Positions 52,733-63,713 of a stretch of 64,000 nt of DNA are shown here, piece by piece (positions within the stretch are counted from its first letter, which is position 1; the number at the start of each line of letters is the position of its first letter). This stretch comes from Faecalibacterium prausnitzii (lineage in GTDB: Bacteria > Bacillota > Clostridia > Oscillospirales > Ruminococcaceae), in contig NZ_PXUP01000013.1 of assembly GCF_003324185.1 (NCBI RefSeq), positions 1-64,000 of the forward strand, written 5' to 3'. Made by a program: the position numbers and the translations under genes. A model generated the notes under the pieces. The model ran no database searches and was not told the DNA's origin. It saw only the letters and a list, made by a program, of their open reading frames with translations.

Positions 52733-52795
52733 AAAAAAATCATGGGGTTTGCTCTGTGCGGGCGGCTCCATCACCGGTGGATGGAACAGCGCGGA

Positions 52796-54007
52796 TCAGA
52801 ACATTTCCTTCAGCTCGGGCTTGCCGTCCACGTAGGTCAGGATGGCAGTGCTCTTGACGGGGTTGTGGTGCTCGTCGAAGGTAAAGGTGCCGGTGATGCC
52901 CTCGATGGTGCCGCCGGCAATGGCATCGATGACGGCCTGCTTGTACTCGTCGGAGCCGGCCTCGAGGCCCTGCTCCTCGGCAGCCTTGATGCCATACACG
53001 ACGGTCATGGCAGCATCATAGCCCAAGGGTGCAAAGCCGTTGGGGTAGGCCTCACCGTACTCGGCCTTGTAGGCATCCTCAAACGCGGTGCTGGAGCCCT
53101 TAGCGTAGCAGGCGCAGAAGTAGGAGTCCTTCAGCTGGTCGGCGGTGGCGTAGCCCTCCAGACCATCCCAGCCGTCGCCGCCGAGGAAGGGAACGGTCAA
53201 GCCGATGCTCTCAGCCTGAGCCAGGATCTGACCCACTTCCTGATAGTAGTTGGGGCAGAACACCATCTCGGGGTTCTTGCCAAGGATGCTGGTCAGCTGG
53301 GTCTTGAAGTCCACGTCGCCCTCAGAGTAGCTCTCCTGATCCACGACGGTGCCGCCCTTTGCCTCAAACTCCTTGACAAAGTTCTCGGCCAGACCCTCGT
53401 TGTAGTCCTTGCCCTTCAGGAAGATGACGGCTGCCTTGGTGTAGCCCAGCTTCTCGTAAGCGTAATCTGCCATCTTCACGCCCTGGAAGGGGTCGGTGAA
53501 GCAGGCACGGAACACATTCCCGTTCACGGTGTCGGTCTCGGCATCGTAGGTAACAGCCTCGGCAGTAGCGGAAGCGGTGACCATAGGCATATTGTAATCG
53601 GCGCTCTCGGCGGCAACAGCCAGCGTGGGAGCGGTGGTTACATCGCCCACCAGAGCGGTGATGCCCTGATCCACCATCTTGGTAAAGCAGGTCACAGCCT
53701 GCGTTTCATCGCCCTGCTCGTCCATGGCGATGATCTCCAGCTGCTTGCCGTTGACACCGCCATCGGCATTGACCTGCTTCATGTACAGGCTGGCACCGTT
53801 TACAACAGCCTGACCGTAAACGGAAGCGTCACCGGTCAGGGGGCCCATCACACCCACCTTGATAGTGCTGCCGGAAGCAGCAGCGGAACCGGCTGCAGAA
53901 GAAGCGGCCGTGCTTGCGGAAGAACCGCCGCAGGCAGTCAGAGCGCTTGCTGCGGCAACAACACCGGCAGCAGCCATGAACTGACGACGAGTGATCATCT
54001 TTTTCAT
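52796..54007 (-). CDS. Branched-chain amino acid binding lipoprotein (LivK type)
   Basis: A 403-residue type I periplasmic-binding protein for amino acids. The signal has a twin-arginine-like TRRQFM and a lipobox LTAC (Cys about 26), then a Ser/Ala linker; the binding domain starts IKVGVMGPLTGDASVYG. It heads the liv operon. ATG 54007 follows CGGAGGAGGAG. Whether it really uses Tat is not shown. Confidence 0.92.
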   Translation of the reverse strand: MKKMITRRQFMAAAGVVAAASALTACGGSSASTAASSAAGSAAASGSTIKVGVMGPLTGDASVYGQAVVNGASLYMKQVNADGGVNGKQLEIIAMDEQGDETQAVTCFTKMVDQGITALVGDVTTAPTLAVAAESADYNMPMVTASATAEAVTYDAETDTVNGNVFRACFTDPFQGVKMADYAYEKLGYTKAAVIFLKGKDYNEGLAENFVKEFEAKGGTVVDQESYSEGDVDFKTQLTSILGKNPEMVFCPNYYQEVGQILAQAESIGLTVPFLGGDGWDGLEGYATADQLKDSYFCACYAKGSSTAFEDAYKAEYGEAYPNGFAPLGYDAAMTVVYGIKAAEEQGLEAGSDEYKQAVIDAIAGGTIEGITGTFTFDEHHNPVKSTAILTYVDGKPELKEMF

Positions 54008-54056
54008 AAAAATCTCCTCCTCCGGAGTGTTCTATAAAGTAAATTGATAAAAACGG

Positions 54057-54091
54057 AAGCAAGGCCCTTCCCCTCTAAAGCGGCCTTGCTT
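54057..54091 (-). promoter_or_regulatory. Attenuator-like hairpin in the livK leader
   Basis: AAGCAAGGCC / GGCCTTGCTT, a perfect 10-bp stem, is followed on the minus strand by TTCCGTTTTT. It sits between the promoter and the start codon, so it could reduce liv transcription when it forms. Confidence 0.5.
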
Positions 54092-54106
54092 CTGTTCTTG
54101 TCTGTT

Positions 54107-54135
54107 ATTATAGCTATCTGGGTTCAAATCCGCAA
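54107..54135 (-). promoter_or_regulatory. Promoter of the liv operon
   Basis: On the minus strand TTGCGG (54130-54135), 17-base spacer, TATAAT (54107-54112). Confidence 0.75.
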
Positions 54136-54280
54136 TTCACAAACCGTCCATACTTTTGGGCGCATTTTCTCGGCTTTGTTGATACTTTATACAAAAATTA
54201 AAGCGTGATTTTGTGCACTATTTCAAATTGTTCATTTTGTTTATCTGTGACATGAAACAAATTCACAAGTTGCAAAATGG

Positions 54281-55702
54281 TTACAGGGTCTCCATCTCGG
54301 CGTCGGCGGCAAATTCGGCCTCGGCGCGGACTTCGGCGGCCTGTCCCTCGGCCTCGGCAACAGCCAACGGCTCTGCCAGTGCCTTGCGGATGGCGGTGAC
54401 GTAGAACACCATGGAAAGCGCCGTACCGATGCACCAGCCCACAGGCCATGCCATCCAGATGCCGGTGGAGCCCAGCGCGGTGGCGCTGAGCACGGCGGCA
54501 ATGCCCACGCGCAAAATCAGGTCGGTGAAGGTGGCGATCATGAACCGCACCATCAGGCCGCAGCCGCGCAGGATGCCGTCTGCCACCAGCTTGACCGATA
54601 CCACAAAGTAGAAGGGGGAGAGGATGCGCAAAAACAGCATACCGGTGTCAATGGCAGGGCCCTGCGGGTCGTTCATGAACAGCAGCAGCAAAAAGCGGCC
54701 AAAGAAGAAGTACAGCACCACCAGCGGCACGCACAGCAGCCACACCAGATTGCGGCCTGCGCCAAAGCCTTCCTTGACGCGGTCCATCTTGCCGGCACCC
54801 ATGTTCTGGGAGGTGTAGTTGGAGATGCCGTTGCCCAGGGTGGTAAAAGAGGTGATGACCATGTTGTTCAGCTTGACGGCGGCAGAGTAGCCTGCAATGA
54901 CGCTGGCACCAAAGGTGTTGATAATGCTCTGCAGGATGATGTTGCCCACCGAGACAAAGCTCTGCTGCAGGATGCTGGGCACAGCCACCACGGCCACCTT
55001 GCCCAGCATATTCCACGAGAACAGCTGCACATGACCCTCGGTGTGGAAAGCGCGGATGCGGCGGAACACCACCACCATGGCCAGCACGCAGCTGACACCC
55101 TGACACAGGAAGGTAGCCCATGCCACACCGGCGATGCCCATCTTGAAACCTGCCACAAACAGGATGTCCACGCCGATGTTGGACAAAGAAGAGACTGCAA
55201 GGAAGTAGAAGGGGGTCTTGCTGTCGCCAAGGGCAGAGAAGATGCCGGTGGCAATGTTGTAGAAGAACATGAAGGGCAGGCCCAGAACGTAGATATCCAG
55301 ATACAGCGCAGAATCTGCAAGGATCTCCTCCGGGGTGTTGATGAGCTCCAGCAGGGCGTCGCAGCCAAACAGACCGATGCCCATCAGCACGGCGCACAGC
55401 ACGGCAGAGCCGATGAGGGAGGTGTAGACCGAGGTCTTCATCTCGCGGTATTCCTTTGCGCCAAAGTAGCGGGACACGATGACCGAGCAGCCGATGTTGC
55501 AGCCGAAGGCAAAGGCGATGAAGATCAGGGTGATCTCGTAGCTGTTGCCCACCGCAGCCAGTGCGTTCTCACCGATGAACTTGCCCGCTACCAGACTATC
55601 CGCGATGTTGTACAACTGCTGGAAAATGATGCTGCCGAACATTGGCAGACAGAATTGCCACAATACCTGTGACGGCTTGCCCACCGTCAGATCCTTATTC
55701 AT
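54281..55702 (-). CDS. MATE family efflux transporter
   Basis: A 473-residue protein with 12 predicted membrane segments. The start (LWQFCLPMFGSIIFQQLYNIADSLVAGKFIGENALAAVG) and the mid-protein TLGNGISNYTSQNMGAGK are MATE family signatures. The last ~25 residues are Ala/Glu-rich (AEAEGQAAEVRAEAEF) and probably cytoplasmic. Substrate unknown. It is monocistronic. Confidence 0.93.
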   Translation of the reverse strand: MNKDLTVGKPSQVLWQFCLPMFGSIIFQQLYNIADSLVAGKFIGENALAAVGNSYEITLIFIAFAFGCNIGCSVIVSRYFGAKEYREMKTSVYTSLIGSAVLCAVLMGIGLFGCDALLELINTPEEILADSALYLDIYVLGLPFMFFYNIATGIFSALGDSKTPFYFLAVSSLSNIGVDILFVAGFKMGIAGVAWATFLCQGVSCVLAMVVVFRRIRAFHTEGHVQLFSWNMLGKVAVVAVPSILQQSFVSVGNIILQSIINTFGASVIAGYSAAVKLNNMVITSFTTLGNGISNYTSQNMGAGKMDRVKEGFGAGRNLVWLLCVPLVVLYFFFGRFLLLLFMNDPQGPAIDTGMLFLRILSPFYFVVSVKLVADGILRGCGLMVRFMIATFTDLILRVGIAAVLSATALGSTGIWMAWPVGWCIGTALSMVFYVTAIRKALAEPLAVAEAEGQAAEVRAEAEFAADAEMETL

Positions 55703-55937
55703 TGCAAAAATCCTCCTCTATAACGACTATAAATGGGAAAACAGCGAAAACGCCGCAACCAGTATAGAACCGAATCGCCAAAAAGTAAAGAAAATTTTTG
55801 GCATATCTGCCATATAAAAAACATATGGTAAGCATAACGTATCCCCGCTGCCGCAAGGGGGCAGACTGTAAACGGGTTTTCCACGGCGGTTTGCGTTCCT
55901 GTTAAAAATTTAGGTCTGCAAACATACGCACCGGCTC

Positions 55938-55966
55938 TTGCGCCGGGGTGCAAAGCGTGGTAGGAT
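55938..55966 (+). promoter_or_regulatory. Promoter of enolase
   Basis: TTGCGC (55938-55943), 17-base spacer, TAGGAT (55961-55966). Confidence 0.6.
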
Positions 55967-55975
55967 ATTGGCGGT

Positions 55976-55991
55976 TAGTTATATATAACTA
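55976..55991. promoter_or_regulatory. Perfect palindrome at the enolase start site
   Basis: TAGTTATATATAACTA is a perfect 16-bp palindrome located about 10 bases after the -10 box, a usual place for a repressor operator. The upstream part of the 363-base intergenic space has no other clear element. Confidence 0.55.
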
Positions 55992-55996
55992 TCTAA

Positions 55997-57352
<1,356 letters not shown>

Positions 57353-57390
57353 GTAAGACGATTCGGAATGCCCTCCGCGCTGCTATGGGC

Positions 57391-57467
57391 ATTTTCAGCG
57401 GAAATAGTATTTTTGATTTGTTGCTCAGAAACGCCTGCGGGCGTTTCTGAGCAACTTTTTCACGGGA
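57391..57467. repeat. Intergenic palindrome repeat, copy G
   Basis: In the opposite orientation to copies D-F: ATTTTCAGCGGAAATAG and TATTTTTGATTTG, then perfect 15-bp stem TTGCTCAGAAACGCC / GGCGTTTCTGAGCAA (57421-57454), then TTTTTCACGGGA. The most complete copy. Confidence 0.85.
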
Positions 57468-57615
57468 AGGGGTCGTAAAGGCAGACGGCAGCTGCGATAC
57501 TCCCAATATTTACCACCACGGCATTTGCAATCCTGCGGCGGGCTGGTTCGTATATAAGGCAGACCGGCACCCGGCAGCAGTCGGGACGGAATGAAACGAA
57601 AGGAGCAACCCTTCC

Positions 57616-57708
57616 ATGTTTCAAGGCCTTGGGCCGCTGCTCGGCCTTTTGGGCGGCGGCAGCTTGACTAAGCTGCTTCTGTTTTTACTGAAGGGGCTGT
57701 TCGGCTGA
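57616..57708 (+). CDS. Micro-ORF 1: 30-residue hydrophobic peptide
   Basis: MFQGLGPLLGLLGGG, then SLTKLLLFLLKGLFG: a glycine- and leucine-rich peptide with two lysines, net positive, able to form an amphipathic or membrane helix. GAAAGGAGC lies 9 bases upstream. It has no signal or processing motif. Size and make-up recall phenol-soluble-modulin-like peptides, leaderless bacteriocins or type I toxins; no family is recognised. Confidence 0.55.
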   Translation: MFQGLGPLLGLLGGGSLTKLLLFLLKGLFG

Positions 57709-57734
57709 AACGGACGGTCTGAAAGGAGAATACC

Positions 57735-57815
57735 ATGCTGATCGTATTGGAGCATCTGCTGGGTCGAATCAACCTGCCCGGTATGTGGTGGATCATCGCA
57801 GAGCGCTGGCTGTGA
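57735..57815 (+). CDS. Micro-ORF 2: 26-residue peptide
   Basis: MLIVLEHLLGRINLPGMWWIIAERWL: amphipathic, with three tryptophans and a mix of Glu and Arg. A strong GAAAGGAG sits 6 bases before the ATG, 26 bases after micro-ORF 1. A terminator follows at once, so the two peptides form a tiny transcript of their own. Confidence 0.5.
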   Translation: MLIVLEHLLGRINLPGMWWIIAERWL

Positions 57816-57829
57816 GGTGACGCCCCGCA

Positions 57830-57863
57830 AAGCCGCTGCACTTTTTGTGCGGCGGCTTTTTTG
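57830..57863 (+). terminator. Terminator of the micro-ORF transcript
   Basis: AGCCGCTGCAC / GTGCGGCGGCT with a T5 loop, followed by T6. Confidence 0.88.
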
Positions 57864-57922
57864 CGTTGCCTTACCTGCCTTTCCATTGGCAAAACTGGCA
57901 AAAAATGCTTGCATCTAGGCAG

Positions 57923-57951
57923 TTTTGATAATAGAATTACACTGTTACAGT
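57923..57951 (+). promoter_or_regulatory. Possible promoter of the c-di-GMP/kinase operon
   Basis: TTTTGA (57923-57928), 17-base spacer, TACAGT (57946-57951). Weak match. Confidence 0.4.
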
Positions 57952-58051
57952 ATGCCCAAAAGCAGGGTGTACAGGAAGGTAAAGTTTGAAATTGCGGTAA
58001 CAGGGGGTACTGCGTGCTGCAATGCGCGGAGAAAAAGGCAGGAAAGGTAAA

Positions 58052-60157
58052 ATGGAAACAGACGAGACAATAAAAAAAGGATTTCTGCGGCTGGAACGCT
58101 ATGCACAGAATATACCGGGCGGCTTCCACTGTTGTGCGGATGACCCGGAAAAAGGCTATCCCTTTATTTATATCAGCGACCGCTTTCTGGAGATACTGGG
58201 CTGGGGGCGGGCAGAGTTTGCGGCAAGGTTCGATAACCGCTACACCGCGCTGGTGCACCCGGATGATCTGGCGGCCGGGCTGCGCTACCGGAATGCGGAA
58301 AACAGCGCGACTTACGCCAAGAATGGTGACAGCATCTTCCGGATTCTGGGCAAAAACGGCTACCGCTGGGTCACCAACGCTGCCAATCAGGTGGAATGGT
58401 ACGGCAAAGGCTATATCGTGGGCACTATCACGGATATCACCCCCTATATGGAACTGCGGGAAAAGCTGGAACAGCAGAACCGTACCCAGCGGGAGGCGCT
58501 GGAAACCGCCAACCATAATCTGCTGCGGATGATGCAGCAGATGGAGGAGCAGAAGGCGCAGTTTGCCCAGACTACTGCCCGGAGCATGGAAAAAGAAAAG
58601 CGCTACCGGCAGCGGCTGAACCACGACGCCCTGACCGGCACCTACAACCGCCGCTTTTACGAGGAAGTGGTGCGCAATAACCTCGGCCCGGCAGGCATCG
58701 CCCTGATGGATATCGACGATTTCAAGATCTGCAACGATACCTACGGCCACCACGCCGGAGATCTGGCGCTGGAAACCGTTGCAAAGGCCATCCGCAGCTG
58801 CATCCGGGAAACAGATCTGCTGATCCGCTACGGCGGCGACGAGTTCTTGCTGGTGCTGCCCGGCATCCCGGCGGATTATTTCAAGGTAAAGCTGGAGCAG
58901 ATCCGCACCGCCGTGCAGCAAACGGTGGTGCCGGGCTACCCCCACTTCCGGCTGTCGCTGAGCATCGGCGGCGCGATGCAGACCCTTGCCGACCCTATGG
59001 AAAACGTGGTGCGCCGGGCAGATTTTATAATGTATCAGGCCAAAAACCACAAGGACGCCGTGGCGGTGGACACACAGGACAGCCGGTTGGCTGCACAGAA
59101 GGATGTCTTAGGGGAAAAGCCCGTGATCCTGCTGGTGGACGATTCCATGATGAACCGCATGATGCTTGCCGGCATTCTGGGCGAGGACTACCGCATTCTG
59201 GAAGCCGAGAACGGCAAGCAGTGTCTGGAGCTGCTGCGGGCAAACGCCGGGCAGATTTCGCTGGTGCTGCTGGATATCAATATGCCGGTCATGGACGGCT
59301 TTGAGGTGCTGCGCACCATGAACACCAACCACACCATCGAGGACGTGCCGGTGATCATGATCTCCAGTGACGACTCGGAGGAAGCCATCCGCAAGGCCTA
59401 CGAGCTGGGTGCCAGCGACTATGTCAACCGCCCCTTTGACGCAAAGATTGTCTATCGCCGGGTGTCCAACACCATCAAGCTGTACGCCAAGCAGCGGCGG
59501 CTGGTGCAGATGGTGTCTGACCAGATCCGCGCACGGGAAAAGAACACCGATGTGCTGGTGGGCGTGCTGAGCCAGATCGTGGAGTTCCGCAACGGCGAGT
59601 CCGGCTCTCATGTGCGGCACATCCGCATCATCACCGAGACGCTGCTGCACCGGCTGATGGAGCTGACCAGCCGCTACGACCTGACCCCCGAGCAGCAGGA
59701 TAACATCCCGCTGGCGTCGGCGCTGCACGATATCGGTAAGATCGGCATTGACGAAGCCATCCTGAATAAGCCCGGCAAGCTGACCGCAGAAGAATTTGCG
59801 GTGATCAAGACCCACAGTATGCTGGGCGCAGAGATGCTGCAAAAGACTGAAAGCTTTGCAGACCAGCCGCTGTTGCAGACCGCCTACGAGATCGCCCGCT
59901 GGCACCACGAGCGCTGGGACGGCAAAGGCTACCCGGACGGGCTGAAGGGCGACGATATCCCCATCAGTGCACAGCTGGTCTCCATGGCGGATGTGTATGA
60001 CGCACTGACCAGCGAACGGTGCTATAAAAAGGCTTTCCCGCACGAAACGGCTGTCCAGATGATCACGAACGGCGAGTGCGGAGCCTTCAACCCGCTGCTG
60101 CTGCAGTGTCTGCTGGACGTGCAGGGAGAACTGAAACAGGAAATTTTACAATGGTAA
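58052..60157 (+). CDS. PAS-GGDEF-REC-HD-GYP cyclic-di-GMP enzyme
   Basis: About 701 residues: PAS-like sensor (~25-135), coiled coil (~135-185), GGDEF domain with YGGDEF and an inhibitory RxxD site (RETD five residues before it), a receiver domain (LLVDDSMMNR, LVLLDINMP, about 360-480), then HD-GYP with HDIGKIGIDE and HHERWDGKGYPDGL. All catalytic residues for both making and breaking c-di-GMP are visible. ATG 58052 has AGGAAAGG upstream. It begins an operon with a binding lipoprotein and a hybrid kinase, which could phosphorylate its receiver domain. Confidence 0.92.
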   Translation: METDETIKKGFLRLERYAQNIPGGFHCCADDPEKGYPFIYISDRFLEILGWGRAEFAARFDNRYTALVHPDDLAAGLRYRNAENSATYAKNGDSIFRILGKNGYRWVTNAANQVEWYGKGYIVGTITDITPYMELREKLEQQNRTQREALETANHNLLRMMQQMEEQKAQFAQTTARSMEKEKRYRQRLNHDALTGTYNRRFYEEVVRNNLGPAGIALMDIDDFKICNDTYGHHAGDLALETVAKAIRSCIRETDLLIRYGGDEFLLVLPGIPADYFKVKLEQIRTAVQQTVVPGYPHFRLSLSIGGAMQTLADPMENVVRRADFIMYQAKNHKDAVAVDTQDSRLAAQKDVLGEKPVILLVDDSMMNRMMLAGILGEDYRILEAENGKQCLELLRANAGQISLVLLDINMPVMDGFEVLRTMNTNHTIEDVPVIMISSDDSEEAIRKAYELGASDYVNRPFDAKIVYRRVSNTIKLYAKQRRLVQMVSDQIRAREKNTDVLVGVLSQIVEFRNGESGSHVRHIRIITETLLHRLMELTSRYDLTPEQQDNIPLASALHDIGKIGIDEAILNKPGKLTAEEFAVIKTHSMLGAEMLQKTESFADQPLLQTAYEIARWHHERWDGKGYPDGLKGDDIPISAQLVSMADVYDALTSERCYKKAFPHETAVQMITNGECGAFNPLLLQCLLDVQGELKQEILQW

Positions 60158-60174
60158 TGTGAGGACAATTACGC

Positions 60175-61002
60175 GTGACAGAACAGCGATCCAACCATAA
60201 AATACCCCGCCGCACCTTTTTAAAAGTGTGCGCGGCGGCAGCGGCAGCCGGGCTGACCGCCTGCGGCAAAACGCAGGCGGCGGCAGCGCTGCCCAAACTT
60301 ACGGTAGGCAGCGATTCCTACCCGCCTTTTGTCTACCTGAGCAATGACAGCACCCCCACCGGCATTGATGTGGACATTGCCACCGAAGCCTTTGCCCGCA
60401 TGGGGTATGCGGTGCGGTTTGAGATCATTGACTGGGAGCAGAAAACAAAGCTGGTGGAAAGCGGCGCCATTGACTGCATCTGGAGCTGCTTTTCCATGGA
60501 TGGGCGGGAGCAGCTGTACCGCTGGGTAGGGCCGTATATGGTCAGCCGTCAGGTGGTGGCGGTCAATGCCGATAGCGGCATTGAAACGCTTGCCGACCTT
60601 GCGGGCAAGACCATGATGGTGCAAAGCACCACCAAGCCGGAAGAGATTTTCCTTGGCGGCACCGACCCCCGCATCCCGCAGTTTGGTGAACTGCTGAGCG
60701 CCGAGGACCGCAGCGTGCAGTACGCCATGCTGAACTGCGGCTATGTGGACGCCATTGCCGCCCACGAGGCCGCCATTTTGCGGTATATGCAGGATTGCAA
60801 TGCCAATTTCCGCATTCTGGAGGAGCCGCTGCTGGTCACCGGCATCGGCGTAGCCTTTGCGCTGAACGACACCCGCGGGCTGGACGAAAAGCTGACCGAG
60901 ACCTTTGCCGCCATGCGCGCCGACGGCACGATGAAGCAGATTGTAGGCAAGTATCTGCCGGACCCGGAAAAATATCTGGAGGTGGACGCCCTTGAACCGT
61001 AA
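60175..61002 (+). CDS. Solute-binding lipoprotein (amino-acid binding type)
   Basis: A 275-residue family 3 solute-binding protein. A twin-arginine-like PRRTFLKV and lipobox LTAC (Cys about 26) precede the binding domain ([30 protein letters not shown]). No permease or ATPase is adjacent; a sensor kinase is. So it may feed a signal to the kinase and not to a transporter. GTG 60175 follows TGAGGA. Confidence 0.85.
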   Translation: MTEQRSNHKIPRRTFLKVCAAAAAAGLTACGKTQAAAALPKLTVGSDSYPPFVYLSNDSTPTGIDVDIATEAFARMGYAVRFEIIDWEQKTKLVESGAIDCIWSCFSMDGREQLYRWVGPYMVSRQVVAVNADSGIETLADLAGKTMMVQSTTKPEEIFLGGTDPRIPQFGELLSAEDRSVQYAMLNCGYVDAIAAHEAAILRYMQDCNANFRILEEPLLVTGIGVAFALNDTRGLDEKLTETFAAMRADGTMKQIVGKYLPDPEKYLEVDALEP

Positions 61003-63571
61003 CAAGAAAACGTTCACGCCCAATATGCGGGTGGCGGCGCTCTACCTGCTGATGGGGGTGCTGCTTTTGCTGGCAGTGACCCTCTTCTCCGGGCGGGAAT
61101 CCATGCGCGCTACCGAGGAATACTTTGACCGCACCATCAACTTTGTAAAAGTGCAGTCCACCAGCTACGAAAAATATAACGATACCATCACTGCAAAGTC
61201 GCTGCGCCGGATGGCGGTGTCGGTGCGGCAGCTGGCCGAAAATGATACCTTGGATCTCTACGACCCCGAAAGCCTCCGGGCAGAAACGGAGTCCCTCTGG
61301 CTTACCGGCATTGCCGTACTGGACGAAAATGGAGAATCACTGTGCGAATATACGGATGGTAATATCGATTATGCGCAGTTTGCGGAATCGCTGCGAGAGC
61401 AAGCCGCGCTGAACGTGCTGCAAAACCCGCAAAAGACCTATCTCAAGCGCATTCTGTTACAGGATGGCACGGCGGTGGATGTTGCCACCCGCCGCGCCGC
61501 AGCAGGGGACGCCGCACTGCTGGCGTACCGGGTGACCCCGCCGGAGTTTGTGGAGGGGACAGCCCTGTCCATCCAGAGCGTGCTGGACGGCTACCCGAAG
61601 AACATCAGCGGCACCATCTTTATCGTGCAGGACGACAAGGTGATCGCCGCAAACGACCCGAGCCTCATCGGACTGTACACCACGAACAGCCCGCTGGTGC
61701 AGGGCATCCGCAAGGCCGGTGCGCCCGACATTCTGACCCACACCCGCGACTGGGCAAATTCCGGCTGCTATTTCGGGATGTACAGCAACGGACAGAATTT
61801 TGATCTGTATCTCTATATCGACGAAAAATCGGTGTTCCGCAATTTCAGCAGCGCACTGCTGACGGCACTGATCTTCTATCTGATCTGTGTGGCAGTGCTG
61901 CAAACGCTGCGCCGCCGCTCCATGAAGCTTGCGGAGCAGCAAAAAAGGGAGCAGGAGCAGAAGTATCACGCCCAGCTGGAAGAGCAGAACCGCAAGCTGG
62001 AGCTTGCCGTCCGGCACGAGGCAGCGGCAAACCGCGCCAAGCGGGAGTTCTTGTTCAACATGAGCCACGACATCCGCACTCCGATGAACGCCATTATCGG
62101 CTTCACCTCGCTGGCGGCGACCCATGTTGATAATAAAGAACAGGTGCTGGACTACCTGAAAAAGATCTCCACCTCCAGCCAGCACCTGCTCTCCCTCATC
62201 AACGATGTGCTGGACATGAGCCGTATCGAGAGCGGCAAGGTGAAGATCGAGGAAAAGGCGGTGCATCTGCCGGATCTCGTGCACGATATACGCTCCATCA
62301 TCCAGCCCAATATCAGCTCCAAGCGCTTAGCGCTGTTCATCGACACCATGGATGTGGTGGACGAGGACATCATCACCGACCCGCTGCGGCTGAATCAGGT
62401 GCTGCTGAACATCCTTTCCAATGCTATCAAGTTCACCCCCACCGGCGGCATGGTGAGCATCCGCATTGCTCAGAAGCCCGGCGCGCCCAAGGGCTGCGGC
62501 AATTATGAGTTCCGCATCAAGGACAACGGCATCGGCATCAATAAGGAGTTCCAGAAGCACATCTTTGAGGAGTTCACCCGGGAGGAAAGCTCCACCGTCA
62601 GCGGCATCCAGGGCACGGGTCTCGGCCTTTCCATCACCAAGAATATCGTAGACCTGATGGGCGGCACCATCACCCTTGAAAGCGAGCCGGGCAAGGGCAG
62701 CGAGTTCATCGTGAACCTCTGCTTCCCCCTCAGCGGGCAGAAGGCGGAGATCAAGCAGCTGCCCCAGCTGGAAGGGCTGCGGGCGCTGGTGGCGGACGAC
62801 GACACCAACACCTGTCTGAGCGTCAGCACCATGCTTTCCAAGATCGGCATGCGCCCGGAGTGGACCATCTCCGGCAAGGAAGCAGTCATCCGCACGAAGT
62901 ACGCCGTGGAGCAGGGCGATGCTTTCAGCGTGTATATCATCGACTGGCTCATCCCGGATATGAACGGCATCGAGATCGTGCGGCAGATCCGCAAGGTCAT
63001 CGGGGACAGCTGCCCCATCATCATCCTGACCGCCTATGACTGGGCGGATATCGAGGAGGAGGCGCGCGCCGCCGGTGTGACCGCTTTCTGCGAAAAGCCG
63101 CTCTTCCTCTCGGAGCTGCGCAAGGTGCTGGCAGAGCCCTTCCGGGTGCAGCCGGAGCAGACGACTGCCCCGCAGCCCAAGGCAAGCTTTGACGGTAAGC
63201 ACTTGCTGCTGGTGGAGGATAACGCCCTGAACCGGGAGATCGCCATAGAGATCTTAAAGGAAGCAGGCTTCCTTGTGGATACCGCCGGAGACGGCGTTGA
63301 AGCAGTGGAAAAGATGGAGCAGTCCGTGCCCGGGCAGTACGACCTGATTTTGATGGACATCCAGATGCCCCGGATGGACGGCTACGAAGCCACCCGGCGT
63401 ATCCGCGCTCTGCCCGACCCCCGCAAGGCAGGCATCCCCATTTTTGCCATGACCGCCAACGCCTTTGAGGAGGACAAGCAGAACGCCGTGAATGCGGGCA
63501 TGAACGGCCACATCGCAAAGCCGCTGGATATCCCGCACCTGCTGAAGGTGCTGGAAGAAGCGCTGAAATAA
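60992..63571 (+). CDS. Hybrid sensor histidine kinase with two receiver domains
   Basis: An 859-residue membrane kinase. Two membrane segments (~12-32 and ~285-305) enclose a ~250-residue Cache-like extracellular sensor; then a coiled coil, HisKA with [12 protein letters not shown] (His about 356), HATPase ([21 protein letters not shown]), a degenerate first receiver ([21 protein letters not shown]) and a second receiver ([24 protein letters not shown]). The TTG start at 60992 overlaps the binding-protein stop and follows GGAGGTGG. It probably signals to the GGDEF/HD-GYP protein. Confidence 0.93.
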   Translation: MNRNKKTFTPNMRVAALYLLMGVLLLLAVTLFSGRESMRATEEYFDRTINFVKVQSTSYEKYNDTITAKSLRRMAVSVRQLAENDTLDLYDPESLRAETESLWLTGIAVLDENGESLCEYTDGNIDYAQFAESLREQAALNVLQNPQKTYLKRILLQDGTAVDVATRRAAAGDAALLAYRVTPPEFVEGTALSIQSVLDGYPKNISGTIFIVQDDKVIAANDPSLIGLYTTNSPLVQGIRKAGAPDILTHTRDWANSGCYFGMYSNGQNFDLYLYIDEKSVFRNFSSALLTALIFYLICVAVLQTLRRRSMKLAEQQKREQEQKYHAQLEEQNRKLELAVRHEAAANRAKREFLFNMSHDIRTPMNAIIGFTSLAATHVDNKEQVLDYLKKISTSSQHLLSLINDVLDMSRIESGKVKIEEKAVHLPDLVHDIRSIIQPNISSKRLALFIDTMDVVDEDIITDPLRLNQVLLNILSNAIKFTPTGGMVSIRIAQKPGAPKGCGNYEFRIKDNGIGINKEFQKHIFEEFTREESSTVSGIQGTGLGLSITKNIVDLMGGTITLESEPGKGSEFIVNLCFPLSGQKAEIKQLPQLEGLRALVADDDTNTCLSVSTMLSKIGMRPEWTISGKEAVIRTKYAVEQGDAFSVYIIDWLIPDMNGIEIVRQIRKVIGDSCPIIILTAYDWADIEEEARAAGVTAFCEKPLFLSELRKVLAEPFRVQPEQTTAPQPKASFDGKHLLLVEDNALNREIAIEILKEAGFLVDTAGDGVEAVEKMEQSVPGQYDLILMDIQMPRMDGYEATRRIRALPDPRKAGIPIFAMTANAFEEDKQNAVNAGMNGHIAKPLDIPHLLKVLEEALK

Positions 63572-63602
63572 GAACCCGCTCAGTCATCGCTGCACGATGA
63601 CG

Positions 63603-63630
63603 GCTCCCCCGAAAGGGGGAGCTTTTTTGT
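63603..63630 (+). terminator. Terminator of the kinase operon
   Basis: GCTCCCCC-GAAA-GGGGGAGC followed by T6. Confidence 0.93.
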
Positions 63631-63713
63631 TTCTGCCGGTCAGCATCTTTCCGCTCACGCGGTTTCCTCTTCCTGCATAGGATAGTGCACAGCGGAAAAG
63701 GGGAGATGACGAC

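Noticed and set aside
50505-52835. 776-codon plus-strand frame
   Set aside because: Antisense to livG, livM and livH; composition dominated by His/Gln/Gly repeats from complementary codons.
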